A stretch of DNA of 34,342 nt from Planctomycetota bacterium (GTDB lineage Bacteria; Planctomycetota; Phycisphaerae; Sedimentisphaerales; Anaerobacaceae). The position numbers and the translations under genes are program-made. Of the stretch, positions 15,728 to 22,987 are shown piece by piece. Position 1 is the stretch's first letter. Each line of letters starts with the position of its first letter. The notes beneath the pieces were generated by a model. It worked only from the letters and a program-made list of their open reading frames with translations. It was not told where the DNA came from and did no database searches. The stretch is taken from the NCBI GenBank assembly GCA_012719085.1, contig JAAYBA010000021.1:1-34342 (forward strand). Reading direction: 5' to 3'.

Positions 15728-17041
15728 ATGGATATCTATAACCTCGTCAGCTTCGCGGGCATCTTTGTCCTGATCGGCGTCGCGTGGGTCCTCTCGGCCG
15801 AGCGGCGAAACATGAACTTCCGGCTGATCGCCTGGGGCGTGGCGCTGCAACTGGCCGTCGCCTCGTTCATCTTCATGGTGCCGGCCGGGGCCAGAGTGTT
15901 TCTGGTCGTCAACGACGTCGTCGTCCGCGTGATCGACTCGGCCGGCGCCGGCGCACGGTTCGTCTTCGGACGCCTGGCCCTGGGACCGGGCCAGACCGCC
16001 GACGATGGAGCCGAATCGCTCGGTTTCATCCTGGCGTTCCAGGGCTTTCCAACGATCATCTTCTTCTCGGCCCTGATCGCCATCCTGTACTACCTGCGGG
16101 TGATGCCCCTGCTGATCAAGGCGTTCGCCCGCATCTTCACCCGTCTGATGCGAATCTCCGGCGCCGAGTCGCTGGTCGCGGCCAGCAACATCTTCGTAGG
16201 CGTCGAATCCATGCTGACCGTCAAGCCCCACCTGCCTCGCATGACGCGGTCGGAGACGTGCACCGTCCTGACGGCGGGCATGGCCACGGTCGCATCGAAC
16301 GTGCTGGCGCTGTACGTCTTCAGCCTGCGCGAACAATTCCCGATGATCGCCGGGCATCTGGTCTCGGCGTCGCTGCTGTCGGCGCCGGCGGCTTTGCTCA
16401 TGTCGAAGATCCTGCTGCCGGAGAGCGAACAGCCCGAGACGCTGGGCGTACGCGTCGAGCCGTACTATGAGCGGGACAGCAATCTGTTCGAGGCAATCAT
16501 CAACGGTGCCAACGCCGGCGTGCGAATGATCGTCGGGATCGCCGCGCTGCTGATCGCGGTCCTCGGCCTCGTGGCCCTGGTCGATCTGGTCCTCGGCGGC
16601 CTCGGCGACTGGATCAATCCGCTCTTCGGCTGGGAAGGACAGTGGTCGCTCAAGGCCCTGTTCGGCATCCTGTTCTACCCCGTGACACTGGTCCTGGGCG
16701 TGCCGATCGCCGACGCAGGTGAGATCGCGCGGATCGTCGGAGAACGGCTGATCGTCACCGAAGTGGCCGCCTACAACGACCTGGCGACCGCGATGAAAGA
16801 GGGCCTCTTGCAGCACCCGCGCTCGGCGGTCATCGCGACGTACGCCCTGTGCGGGTTCACCCACATCGCGTCAATGGCCATCTTCGTCGGCAGCTTCTGC
16901 GCTCTGGCGCCGCAGCGGTCCAAGGACATCGGGCCGATTGCGGTGCGGGCCCTGACCGCCGCGACGTTGGCCTGCCTGATGACCGGGTGCGTTGCGGGGA
17001 CGTTCTTCACTGAAGGATCGATTCTATTGGGAGGATCGTAA
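15728..17041 (+). CDS. nupC: Concentrative nucleoside transporter (CNT/NupC family)
   Basis: CNT transporters import nucleosides with protons or sodium. The 437-residue protein has the family order: N-terminal helices (IYNLVSFAGIFVLIGVAWVL), a gate domain, the NIFVGVESMLTVKPHL signature near residues 155-170, LTAGMATVASNVLALYV, and a second core with YPVTLVLGVPIADAGEIA and YALCGFTHIASMAIFVG. The frame is open upstream into the HAD gene, but the ATG at 15728 fits homologues, which begin right before the first helix. It lies 61 bp past the HAD gene. The cupin gene starts at its stop codon (TAATG overlap), so the two are translationally coupled. Confidence 0.93.
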   Translation: MDIYNLVSFAGIFVLIGVAWVLSAERRNMNFRLIAWGVALQLAVASFIFMVPAGARVFLVVNDVVVRVIDSAGAGARFVFGRLALGPGQTADDGAESLGFILAFQGFPTIIFFSALIAILYYLRVMPLLIKAFARIFTRLMRISGAESLVAASNIFVGVESMLTVKPHLPRMTRSETCTVLTAGMATVASNVLALYVFSLREQFPMIAGHLVSASLLSAPAALLMSKILLPESEQPETLGVRVEPYYERDSNLFEAIINGANAGVRMIVGIAALLIAVLGLVALVDLVLGGLGDWINPLFGWEGQWSLKALFGILFYPVTLVLGVPIADAGEIARIVGERLIVTEVAAYNDLATAMKEGLLQHPRSAVIATYALCGFTHIASMAIFVGSFCALAPQRSKDIGPIAVRALTAATLACLMTGCVAGTFFTEGSILLGGS

Positions 17042-17406
17042 TGCTCATCACGTTGGTGGATGATTGCAGGGAATTCACCGCGGGTGATGGCTCGCTCCTG
17101 CGCGAGCTGTTGCACCCGGACAAGGCGGACGTGCAGATTCGCTACAGCCTGGCCCACGCCACCGTGCCCTTCGGCCAGGCAACCAAGCCGCACCGGCTGA
17201 CCACGGCCGAGGTTTACTACGTCATCGAAGGGTTCGGCACGATGTGTATCGACGACGAACACGAGCCCGTCGAGCCCGGCAGCACCGTCTACATCCCCCC
17301 CGGCGCGGTGCAGTCCATCGAGAACACCGGCGACCACGAACTCGTCTTCCTCTGCATCGTCGACCCCGCTTGGCGAGCCCAGGACGAAGAGGTCATTGAG
17401 GATTGA
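17041..17406 (+). CDS. Small cupin-domain protein
   Basis: This is a single-domain beta-barrel of 121 residues. Cupin motif 1 is seen as KPHRLTTAEVYYVIEGFG, with His and Glu in ligand positions. Motif 2 is PGSTVYIPPGAVQSIENTG, where the usual His after PxG is replaced by Gln, so a full three-His metal site is doubtful. GGGAGG lies 6 nt before the ATG, and the start overlaps the transporter stop by one base. A role as a sugar- or nucleoside-related isomerase, dioxygenase or ligand sensor cannot be chosen from sequence. Its coupling with the CNT transporter suggests that the two act on related compounds. Confidence 0.85.
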   Translation: MLITLVDDCREFTAGDGSLLRELLHPDKADVQIRYSLAHATVPFGQATKPHRLTTAEVYYVIEGFGTMCIDDEHEPVEPGSTVYIPPGAVQSIENTGDHELVFLCIVDPAWRAQDEEVIED

Positions 17407-17431
17407 CCATTGCCATAAGAACCGATACGAC
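17403..17431 (+). promoter_or_regulatory. Possible promoter for the putP-like gene
   Basis: TTGACC (17403-17408) and TACGAC (17426-17431) have 17-bp spacing, overlapping the cupin stop codon. The REP-like element lies between this site and the start at 17598, in the leader. Confidence 0.3.
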
Positions 17432-17466
17432 AGATGAGAGCATTACAGTTCGACTTACCTGCCTTT

Positions 17467-17565
17467 TGTCACCCCGAGCTTGTCGAGGGGGCTGGCCGCG
17501 AATCAGATACACTGCCAGTCTATGGCCAGTTGCTTCGACAGCGCTACGCTTCGCTCAGCATGACA
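17467..17565. repeat. REP-like imperfect palindromic intergenic element
   Basis: The ends are TGTCACCCCGAGC (17467-17479) and GCTCAGCATGACA (17553-17565), inverted repeats that match at 10 of 13 positions. Inside are the arm continuations CTTGTCGAGGGG and, on the right, TGCTTCGACAGCGCTACGCT. These short words (TGTCA..C.GAGC, CTTCGA) are typical of dispersed palindromic repeats found between genes in many bacteria. Only one copy is seen in this window, and no transposase is linked to it. Confidence 0.6.
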
Positions 17566-17597
17566 TGAAAGAGGCAGCACCATTCCTGGGTTGACCG

Positions 17598-19070
17598 ATG
17601 ACGACGGCGACGGTGGTTACGTTTGTTGTGTATTTCGTCCTGTTGCTGGGGATCGGGTTCTATTTCTATCGGCGCAACGAGAGCATCGAGGAATACCTGC
17701 TGGGCGGGCGTGGGATGGGCGCGTGGGTCACAGCCCTGTCGGCTCAGGCCAGCGACATGAGCGGCTGGCTGCTGATGGGCCTGCCCGGGGCGATCTACCT
17801 CGGCGGCCTGGTCAACGCCTGGATCGCGGTCGGGCTGTTCGTTGGCACGGTGCTGAACTGGCTGCTCGTCTCACGACGGCTTCGCGTCTATACGGAGAAG
17901 ACCGGCTCGATCACGTTGCCCTGCTTCTTCGAGGCGCGCTTCGGCGACCCGACCGGCCTGCTGCGGATCGTTTCGGCCATCGTCATTCTGATCTTCTTCA
18001 CGATCTACGCCTCCAGCGGCCTGGTCGCGGCGGGTAAGCTCTTTGAGTCCACCTTTGGCGTCTCCTACCAAGCGGCCGTCGTCCTTGGCGGCGCGATCAT
18101 CATCGTCTACACGTTCCTGGGAGGCTTTCTGGCGGTCTGCTGGACGGACCTGTTCCAGGGCGCGCTGATGGTCGCGGCGCTGGTGCTCGTCCCGCTGCTG
18201 GCCTACGGTCGAGCCGGAGGCGCCGCTGGAATCGAGGAGGGCATGACGCTCCGAGACATCGCCCAGAACCTGCGTCCGGCCGGCGGAGCGACGGCCCTGC
18301 TCGCTGTCGTTTCGGCGACGGCCTGGGGGCTCGGGTATTTCGGCCAGCCCCATATCCTCGTGCGTTTCATGAGCGCCGGATCGCTCGCCAAGCTCTCGCG
18401 GTCGATGGGAATCGCCATCGTCTGGGTGTTTCTGTCGCTGGCCGGGGCGGTCGCCATCGGCCTGATCGGTATCGGACTGTTCCGGACCGTGCCCGGCGGC
18501 GACCCGGAGAAGGTCTTCATCTATATGATCGCCGAAGTCACCCATCCATGGCTGGGCGGCGTCATGATGGCGGCGATCCTCTCGGCGATCATGTCCACCA
18601 TCGACTCACAACTGCTCGTCTCGTCGTCGGCGCTGACACAGGACTTCTATCAGAGAACGATTCAGCGAGCTGCCGGGCAACGCGAGGTGGTCCTCGTCGG
18701 GCGGATTTGTGTCATCGTGATTTCACTGGTCGCTCTGCTGCTGGCCTTGCGTCCCAGCGAGACCATTCTCGACATTGTTGCGTATGCCTGGGGCGGTTTT
18801 GGGGCCGCCTTCGGGCCATTGGTGTTGTTCGCTCTGTTCTCGAAGCAGACGGGCTGGCAGGCGGCGCTGGCGGGCATGGTCATAGGGACCGTCGTACTGG
18901 TCGTTTGGAAGCAGATGGGCCTCGGCGTTCATCTCTATGAGATCGTTCCCGGGTTCGTTGCCAACGGCCTGACCATCGTCTTGGTGAACCGGTTCAGCCC
19001 GCAGAGGGCTGAGACTGTCCTGCGACAATTCGATGAGGTTGTTGCCCAGGTGCGTGGGAGAAAGCCATGA
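17598..19070 (+). CDS. putP: Sodium:solute symporter of the PutP type
   Basis: SSS-family transporters couple solute uptake to sodium; this one is closest to the sodium/proline symporter. The 490-residue product has about 13 hydrophobic helices. Signature segments include YLLGGRGMGAWVTALSAQAS, MSGWLLMGLPGAIYLGG, CFFEARFGD, TFLGGFLAVCWTDLFQG, GYFGQPHILVRFMSA and ILSAIMSTIDSQLLVSSSA, all typical of PutP. A proline substrate is likely but not proven by sequence. The ATG at 17598 lacks a clear ribosome binding site. The gene is 191 bp beyond the cupin gene, with a REP-like element in between, and its stop overlaps the start of the 2H phosphoesterase gene by 4 bp. Confidence 0.92.
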   Translation: MTTATVVTFVVYFVLLLGIGFYFYRRNESIEEYLLGGRGMGAWVTALSAQASDMSGWLLMGLPGAIYLGGLVNAWIAVGLFVGTVLNWLLVSRRLRVYTEKTGSITLPCFFEARFGDPTGLLRIVSAIVILIFFTIYASSGLVAAGKLFESTFGVSYQAAVVLGGAIIIVYTFLGGFLAVCWTDLFQGALMVAALVLVPLLAYGRAGGAAGIEEGMTLRDIAQNLRPAGGATALLAVVSATAWGLGYFGQPHILVRFMSAGSLAKLSRSMGIAIVWVFLSLAGAVAIGLIGIGLFRTVPGGDPEKVFIYMIAEVTHPWLGGVMMAAILSAIMSTIDSQLLVSSSALTQDFYQRTIQRAAGQREVVLVGRICVIVISLVALLLALRPSETILDIVAYAWGGFGAAFGPLVLFALFSKQTGWQAALAGMVIGTVVLVVWKQMGLGVHLYEIVPGFVANGLTIVLVNRFSPQRAETVLRQFDEVVAQVRGRKP

Positions 19071-19681
19071 CTCAAATCGCGATCGATGTCGCCCTGCTGC
19101 CGGAAGCGAGGATTGCCCGCCTTGCCATTGAGGTGAACCGAAAGTTGGTAGGCGGCGGCAAGGGGATCGTGCTGGATGAGAGCGCGTGTCTGCCACACAT
19201 CTCACTGGCAATGGGTTGCATGGAACGCTGCCAAACCGATTCCATCGGCAAGACGCTGACCGCGGTCGCAAGGGACTGTGTTCTCGATGAACTGACGATC
19301 ACGGGGATCGTCACCGTATTGAACGCGGCAGGTGAGCCGAATTCGCTCTTCGCTGTGGCGAAGACCAGGGCCCTTCAGACGTTGCACGAGCGGATCATGA
19401 TGGCGATGGAGCCCTATATGAGCCGAGAGGTCACCGCAGATATGATCTGGGGGGATGATGAGCCTGCGCCGAGCACGCCGGCCTGGGTTCGCGACTATCG
19501 CGAGAAGGCTGCATTTGCCGCGTTCTTTCCCCACATCACGATTGGATACGGAACGGTGGCTGAGCCGATGACGTTCCCGATCCGATTTGTCGCGCGGCAA
19601 ATAGCCCTTTGTCATCTGGGCAATCACTGCACGTGTCGCGAAGTGCTCGCCTCAGCGGCGATGCCTTTCAGTGGGCGATGA
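19067..19681 (+). CDS. 2H phosphoesterase superfamily protein (2'-5' RNA ligase-like)
   Basis: The 2H superfamily hydrolyses or ligates 2'-5' linked or cyclic phosphate RNA and nucleotides, using two H-x-[ST] motifs. Both are present: His44 in LPHISLAMG and His156 in FPHITIGYG, about 110 residues apart, with the expected small-residue strand context. The 204-residue length fits. Subfamily and substrate are unknown. The start codon overlaps the putP stop (ATGA), so translation is coupled to the symporter. The 3' end overlaps the 3' end of the convergent gspF-like gene by 14 bp, leaving no room for a separate terminator. Confidence 0.85.
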   Translation: MTQIAIDVALLPEARIARLAIEVNRKLVGGGKGIVLDESACLPHISLAMGCMERCQTDSIGKTLTAVARDCVLDELTITGIVTVLNAAGEPNSLFAVAKTRALQTLHERIMMAMEPYMSREVTADMIWGDDEPAPSTPAWVRDYREKAAFAAFFPHITIGYGTVAEPMTFPIRFVARQIALCHLGNHCTCREVLASAAMPFSGR

Positions 19682-20855
19682 CGCTGGAGACCCTGAAGAC
19701 GGGCAGCAGAAGTGCGATGGCGATCGTCCCGATCACGATGCCGAGAATGGTGATCATCAGCGGCTCGATCACGGTCATAACGCTCTGGATCGACGCCGCG
19801 AGCTTCTTCTCGTAGAAGACCGACACCTTGTCGCAGACGGCGCCGAGTTGCCCGGCCTTCTCGCCGGCCCGGAGCATCTGGATGATGCTCGGTGAGATCA
19901 GCTTCGCCCGCTCCGAGATGAGGATGGCTTCGGAGAGCTGGTAGCCGTCCTGGATCCTGCCGTCCACCTCCGCCCAGAGTTGCTCGAAGTCGTAATTGTC
20001 CACACAGCCCTGAATCACGTGGATGGCATCGAGCAGGCGAACACCGGTGTTGACCATCGTCGCCATGATGCGCATGCTCCGCGTCACGACCATGTCCACA
20101 AACATCGTGCCAATCACCGGAGTGCGGATCTTCACCCCATCGAGGATGCGCCGCCCGGAGATCGTATGAGACCACAGGTATAGGCCGAATCCAAGCAGAA
20201 TCACGGTCGTCACGAGCATCGCCATGATCTCTACGTTGCCCAGGATGCGGCTGAAGTGCACGAGGACCTGGGTCAGTTTCGGCAGAGCCGCCCCGCGTGT
20301 CTCATAAATACGCATGAAACGAGGCAGGACGAAGAACATCAGTGTTCCGGTGGCGGCAATGGCCATCAGGACCATGATCAAAGGATAGGTCAGGGCTCCC
20401 AAGACACGCTTGCGTGTATCGGCCTCGAAGGTGAGATACCCGGTCAAGACGGTGAGCATCTCGACCATCTTTCCGGAGGCTTCGGAGGCCTTCACCATAC
20501 TGATGAACATCCTGTTGAAGATGCCGGGATAGAACGCCAGGGCCTTCGAGAACATCTCCCCGCTCTTGACCCGTTCAGACAGATCGAGGATGACCGCTTT
20601 GAAGCGGGGATCTGCCGCCTGTTCGCCAATGGCATCGAGCGCATCGCTGAGGATGACGCCGCTGTCCAGCATGACCGCCAACTGGGTGGTGAACAAAATC
20701 AGATCGGTGCTCTTGACCCGGACCCGTTCCATCGCCCTTATATCCGGCGCATGGCGAACGATCTCGCCAGGCTCCGGCTTGCCGCCCCCGGTCGCATCCG
20801 ACACTGCAGCGGCATTCGAGCCGGCCTGTCGCATCTCTGCTGTCACTGTTGCCAT
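19668..20855 (-). CDS. gspF: Type II secretion / type IV pilus inner-membrane platform protein (GspF/PilC)
   Basis: GspF/PilC is the polytopic platform that couples the assembly ATPase to the growing pilus. The 395-residue product has two T2SSF repeats, each with a cytoplasmic helical bundle and a membrane segment. Repeat one begins LILFTTQLAVMLDSGVILSD (about 52-71) and contains FYPGIFNRMFISMVKASEAS; repeat two begins MVVTRSMRIMATMVNTGVRL and ends in the hydrophobic C-terminus. The first ~45 residues are a Gly/Pro-rich lead without known domain. It is 26 bp after the gspE gene and is the last gene of the minus-strand pilus run. The start has only a weak ribosome binding site. Confidence 0.95.
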   Translation of the reverse strand: MATVTAEMRQAGSNAAAVSDATGGGKPEPGEIVRHAPDIRAMERVRVKSTDLILFTTQLAVMLDSGVILSDALDAIGEQAADPRFKAVILDLSERVKSGEMFSKALAFYPGIFNRMFISMVKASEASGKMVEMLTVLTGYLTFEADTRKRVLGALTYPLIMVLMAIAATGTLMFFVLPRFMRIYETRGAALPKLTQVLVHFSRILGNVEIMAMLVTTVILLGFGLYLWSHTISGRRILDGVKIRTPVIGTMFVDMVVTRSMRIMATMVNTGVRLLDAIHVIQGCVDNYDFEQLWAEVDGRIQDGYQLSEAILISERAKLISPSIIQMLRAGEKAGQLGAVCDKVSVFYEKKLAASIQSVMTVIEPLMITILGIVIGTIAIALLLPVFRVSSVIAH

Positions 20856-20881
20856 CGGTCTGCTTCGCTACAACATACGCC

Positions 20882-22618
20882 TCAGGATTCGACCGTCGTT
20901 GGTGCATCCAACGCGGCAATTCGCAACACCTCTTCGATCGATACGATCCCCGCCTTGACCTTCTCGATACCATCGAAATGCAGCGGACTCATCCCCTTGG
21001 CCAGGGCGACCGCACGCAGTTTCTTGGCGCTGATCCGCTCGTTGATCATCTCCATGATCTCATCGTCTGGGACGAGCAGCTCATGAATGGCGATTCGTCC
21101 GGCGTACCCGGTGTTGCGACATTTCTTGCACCCGAGACCTCGATAGAACTTGCATGTTTGCCCTCCCTGAGCCTGGACGGCCTTCTTCAGACTGGCCGGT
21201 GGATCGTATTCGGTTTTACAGTTCGGGCAGATCTTGCGGACCAGACGCTGGGCCAGCACCCCCTTAAGCGAAGCGCTGACCAAGTACGGGGCCACGCCCA
21301 GATCGAGCAGCCGCGTCACCGCGCCCGGCGCATCATTGGTGTGCAAAGTTGAGAGCACCAGGTGCCCGGTCAGGGCGGCCTGGACGGCGATGTTGGCTGT
21401 AGCCTGATCGCGGATCTCGCCGACCATGATGATATCGGGGTCCTGTCTTAACAGGCTCCTTAGAGCGGTCGAGAACTCGAACCCGACTCCGGTATTGACC
21501 TGGAACTGGTTGATGCCCGAGATGTTGCATTCGACCGGGTCTTCCACGGTGCAGATGTTCACCTCTTCGTTGTTGAGCTCCGACAACGCCGCATAGAGCG
21601 TGGTGTTCTTGCCCGACCCCGTCGGACCCGTGACAAGAACGATGCCGTTGGGCACCTGAATGACTTCGCGAAAACGCTGGAGATTGTCGTAGGTGAAACC
21701 GAGCGACTCGAGGTTGTACAGGATCTTCTGCGGGTCGATGACGCGAATGACGACCTTTTCGCCGAAGTTGCCCGGCATTACCGAGACGCGCAGGTCGATG
21801 GGTCGGCCCTCAACGAGGACGTGAATGCCGCCGTCCTGCGGCAGACGACGCTGGGCGATGTCCAACTCGGCCATGATCTTGATGCGCGAGACCACCGCCG
21901 CGTGCATCTGGTGCGGCGGACGCATCTTCTCGTACAGCTTGCCATCGACGCGGTAGCGGACGCGCAGCCGCTTCTCATCGCACTCGATGTGGATGTCGCT
22001 GGCGTTCTCCCGGACCGCGTTGTACAGCAGATAGTTGACCAGCTTGACCACCGGCGACTGGCCGGCCACCTCTTCGAGATTGCTGATGTCCTGCGTGATG
22101 CTCTCGATCAGCGTGAACTCTTCGAGACCCTCGTCGTCAATGATGTCGTCGATCACGAAGACGTTGGCCGCCGGCAGATAGGACTGGAGCGTGGCTCTGA
22201 TGTCCTTGGTGGTCGAGCAGACGACGCGGACCCGGCACCCGCTGATCCGCGCGATCTCGTCGAGCAGAAAGACATTCGTCGGCTCGTTGACCGCCACGGT
22301 CAGGACGTCGTGCACCTTGAACAGGGGCAGGACGATGTGGGCTTCCAGGAACTCGCGCGGCAGTAGTTCCACCGCCTTGGGATCACACAACTTTGGACTT
22401 ACCTGCGCGTACGGAACGCCGTAGGCTTCGGCCAGAGCCGCCGCGATCTGGTTCTCTGTGCAGTAGCCCATCTCGACAAACAACTCGCCGAGCAGCTTGC
22501 GATGGCCCTTGTCCTGTTGCTCGGCGAGCGCATGGTCGATCTGCTCCTGAGTGACCACACCCCGCGCCAGCAGAAGCTGGCCGAGCTGCATCTTATTCTC
22601 AAGCAGAATCTGGCTCAT
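20882..22618 (-). CDS. gspE: Type II secretion / pilus assembly ATPase GspE/PilB, with MshEN-type N-terminus
   Basis: This hexameric ATPase powers pilus or pseudopilus assembly at the inner membrane. Residues 10-70 form a MshEN-type region with two short repeats (LGQLLLARGVVTQEQIDHAL from 12; LLGELFVEMGYCTENQIAAA from 42), the fold that binds c-di-GMP in MshE. The ATPase core has SDIHIE (208-213), Walker A GPTGSGKNTTLY (331-342), the Asp box EDP (359-361), Walker B DIIMVGEIRD (395-404) and the His box STLHTND (423-429). A tetracysteine zinc site is at C464, C467, C497 and C500. The residue after the Walker lysine is Asn338, where Ser or Thr is normal. The 578-residue length is normal. The STAS gene lies 33 bp upstream. 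Confidence 0.96.
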   Translation of the reverse strand: MSQILLENKMQLGQLLLARGVVTQEQIDHALAEQQDKGHRKLLGELFVEMGYCTENQIAAALAEAYGVPYAQVSPKLCDPKAVELLPREFLEAHIVLPLFKVHDVLTVAVNEPTNVFLLDEIARISGCRVRVVCSTTKDIRATLQSYLPAANVFVIDDIIDDEGLEEFTLIESITQDISNLEEVAGQSPVVKLVNYLLYNAVRENASDIHIECDEKRLRVRYRVDGKLYEKMRPPHQMHAAVVSRIKIMAELDIAQRRLPQDGGIHVLVEGRPIDLRVSVMPGNFGEKVVIRVIDPQKILYNLESLGFTYDNLQRFREVIQVPNGIVLVTGPTGSGKNTTLYAALSELNNEEVNICTVEDPVECNISGINQFQVNTGVGFEFSTALRSLLRQDPDIIMVGEIRDQATANIAVQAALTGHLVLSTLHTNDAPGAVTRLLDLGVAPYLVSASLKGVLAQRLVRKICPNCKTEYDPPASLKKAVQAQGGQTCKFYRGLGCKKCRNTGYAGRIAIHELLVPDDEIMEMINERISAKKLRAVALAKGMSPLHFDGIEKVKAGIVSIEEVLRIAALDAPTTVES

Positions 22619-22651
22619 ACCGTGTCCCTGTTCACATCCCTTCCGGCGCCC

Positions 22652-22987
22652 TTAGGCGAAGCTCCGGACGGCTTCGGCAAGTTCCGTATGACAGTCGAAT
22701 TCCGTTTGCAGGCCCGTGATCTCGAGGATCTTATCGAGAGTCTCATCAAGACCCGCCAGTTTGAGCTGTGTGCGGCTGCGGCGGCAGTATTCCCGCGCCC
22801 ACAGCAACAGTTCCAGTCCCTGGCCGTCGATGGTGCTGACGTTGCTCATATCGATGACCACTCGCTTGCGACCGGTGGTGATGGTCTCCACGACAGTGTC
22901 TTTCAGGGTGTCTGCAATGTCCCCGTCGATCTCACCCTGGAGTTCAATCACCGTGACGTCGTTGTAATTCTGGCTGTTGATCTTCAT
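22652..22987 (-). CDS. STAS-domain protein (anti-anti-sigma factor fold)
   Basis: STAS proteins act as phosphorylation-controlled partner switches. The 111-residue product covers just one domain, with the strand VTVIELQGEIDG and the segment VVIDMSNVSTIDGQGLELLL. In classical anti-anti-sigma factors the turn after ID reads SSG, with Ser as the phosphorylated residue. Here it is Gly55-Gln56-Gly57, so the usual phosphosite is absent. Thr52 or Ser51 nearby could serve instead, or regulation may not use phosphorylation. The start overlaps the HD-GYP stop by 4 bp (ATGA). No sigma factor or anti-sigma kinase lies alongside. Its place before gspE suggests a link to pilus motor control. Confidence 0.9.
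   Translation of the reverse strand: MKINSQNYNDVTVIELQGEIDGDIADTLKDTVVETITTGRKRVVIDMSNVSTIDGQGLELLLWAREYCRRSRTQLKLAGLDETLDKILEITGLQTEFDCHTELAEAVRSFA

Noticed and set aside
17403-17594. 63-codon plus-strand ORF between the cupin gene and putP
   Set aside because: It covers the REP-like element, has no ribosome binding site and no domain.
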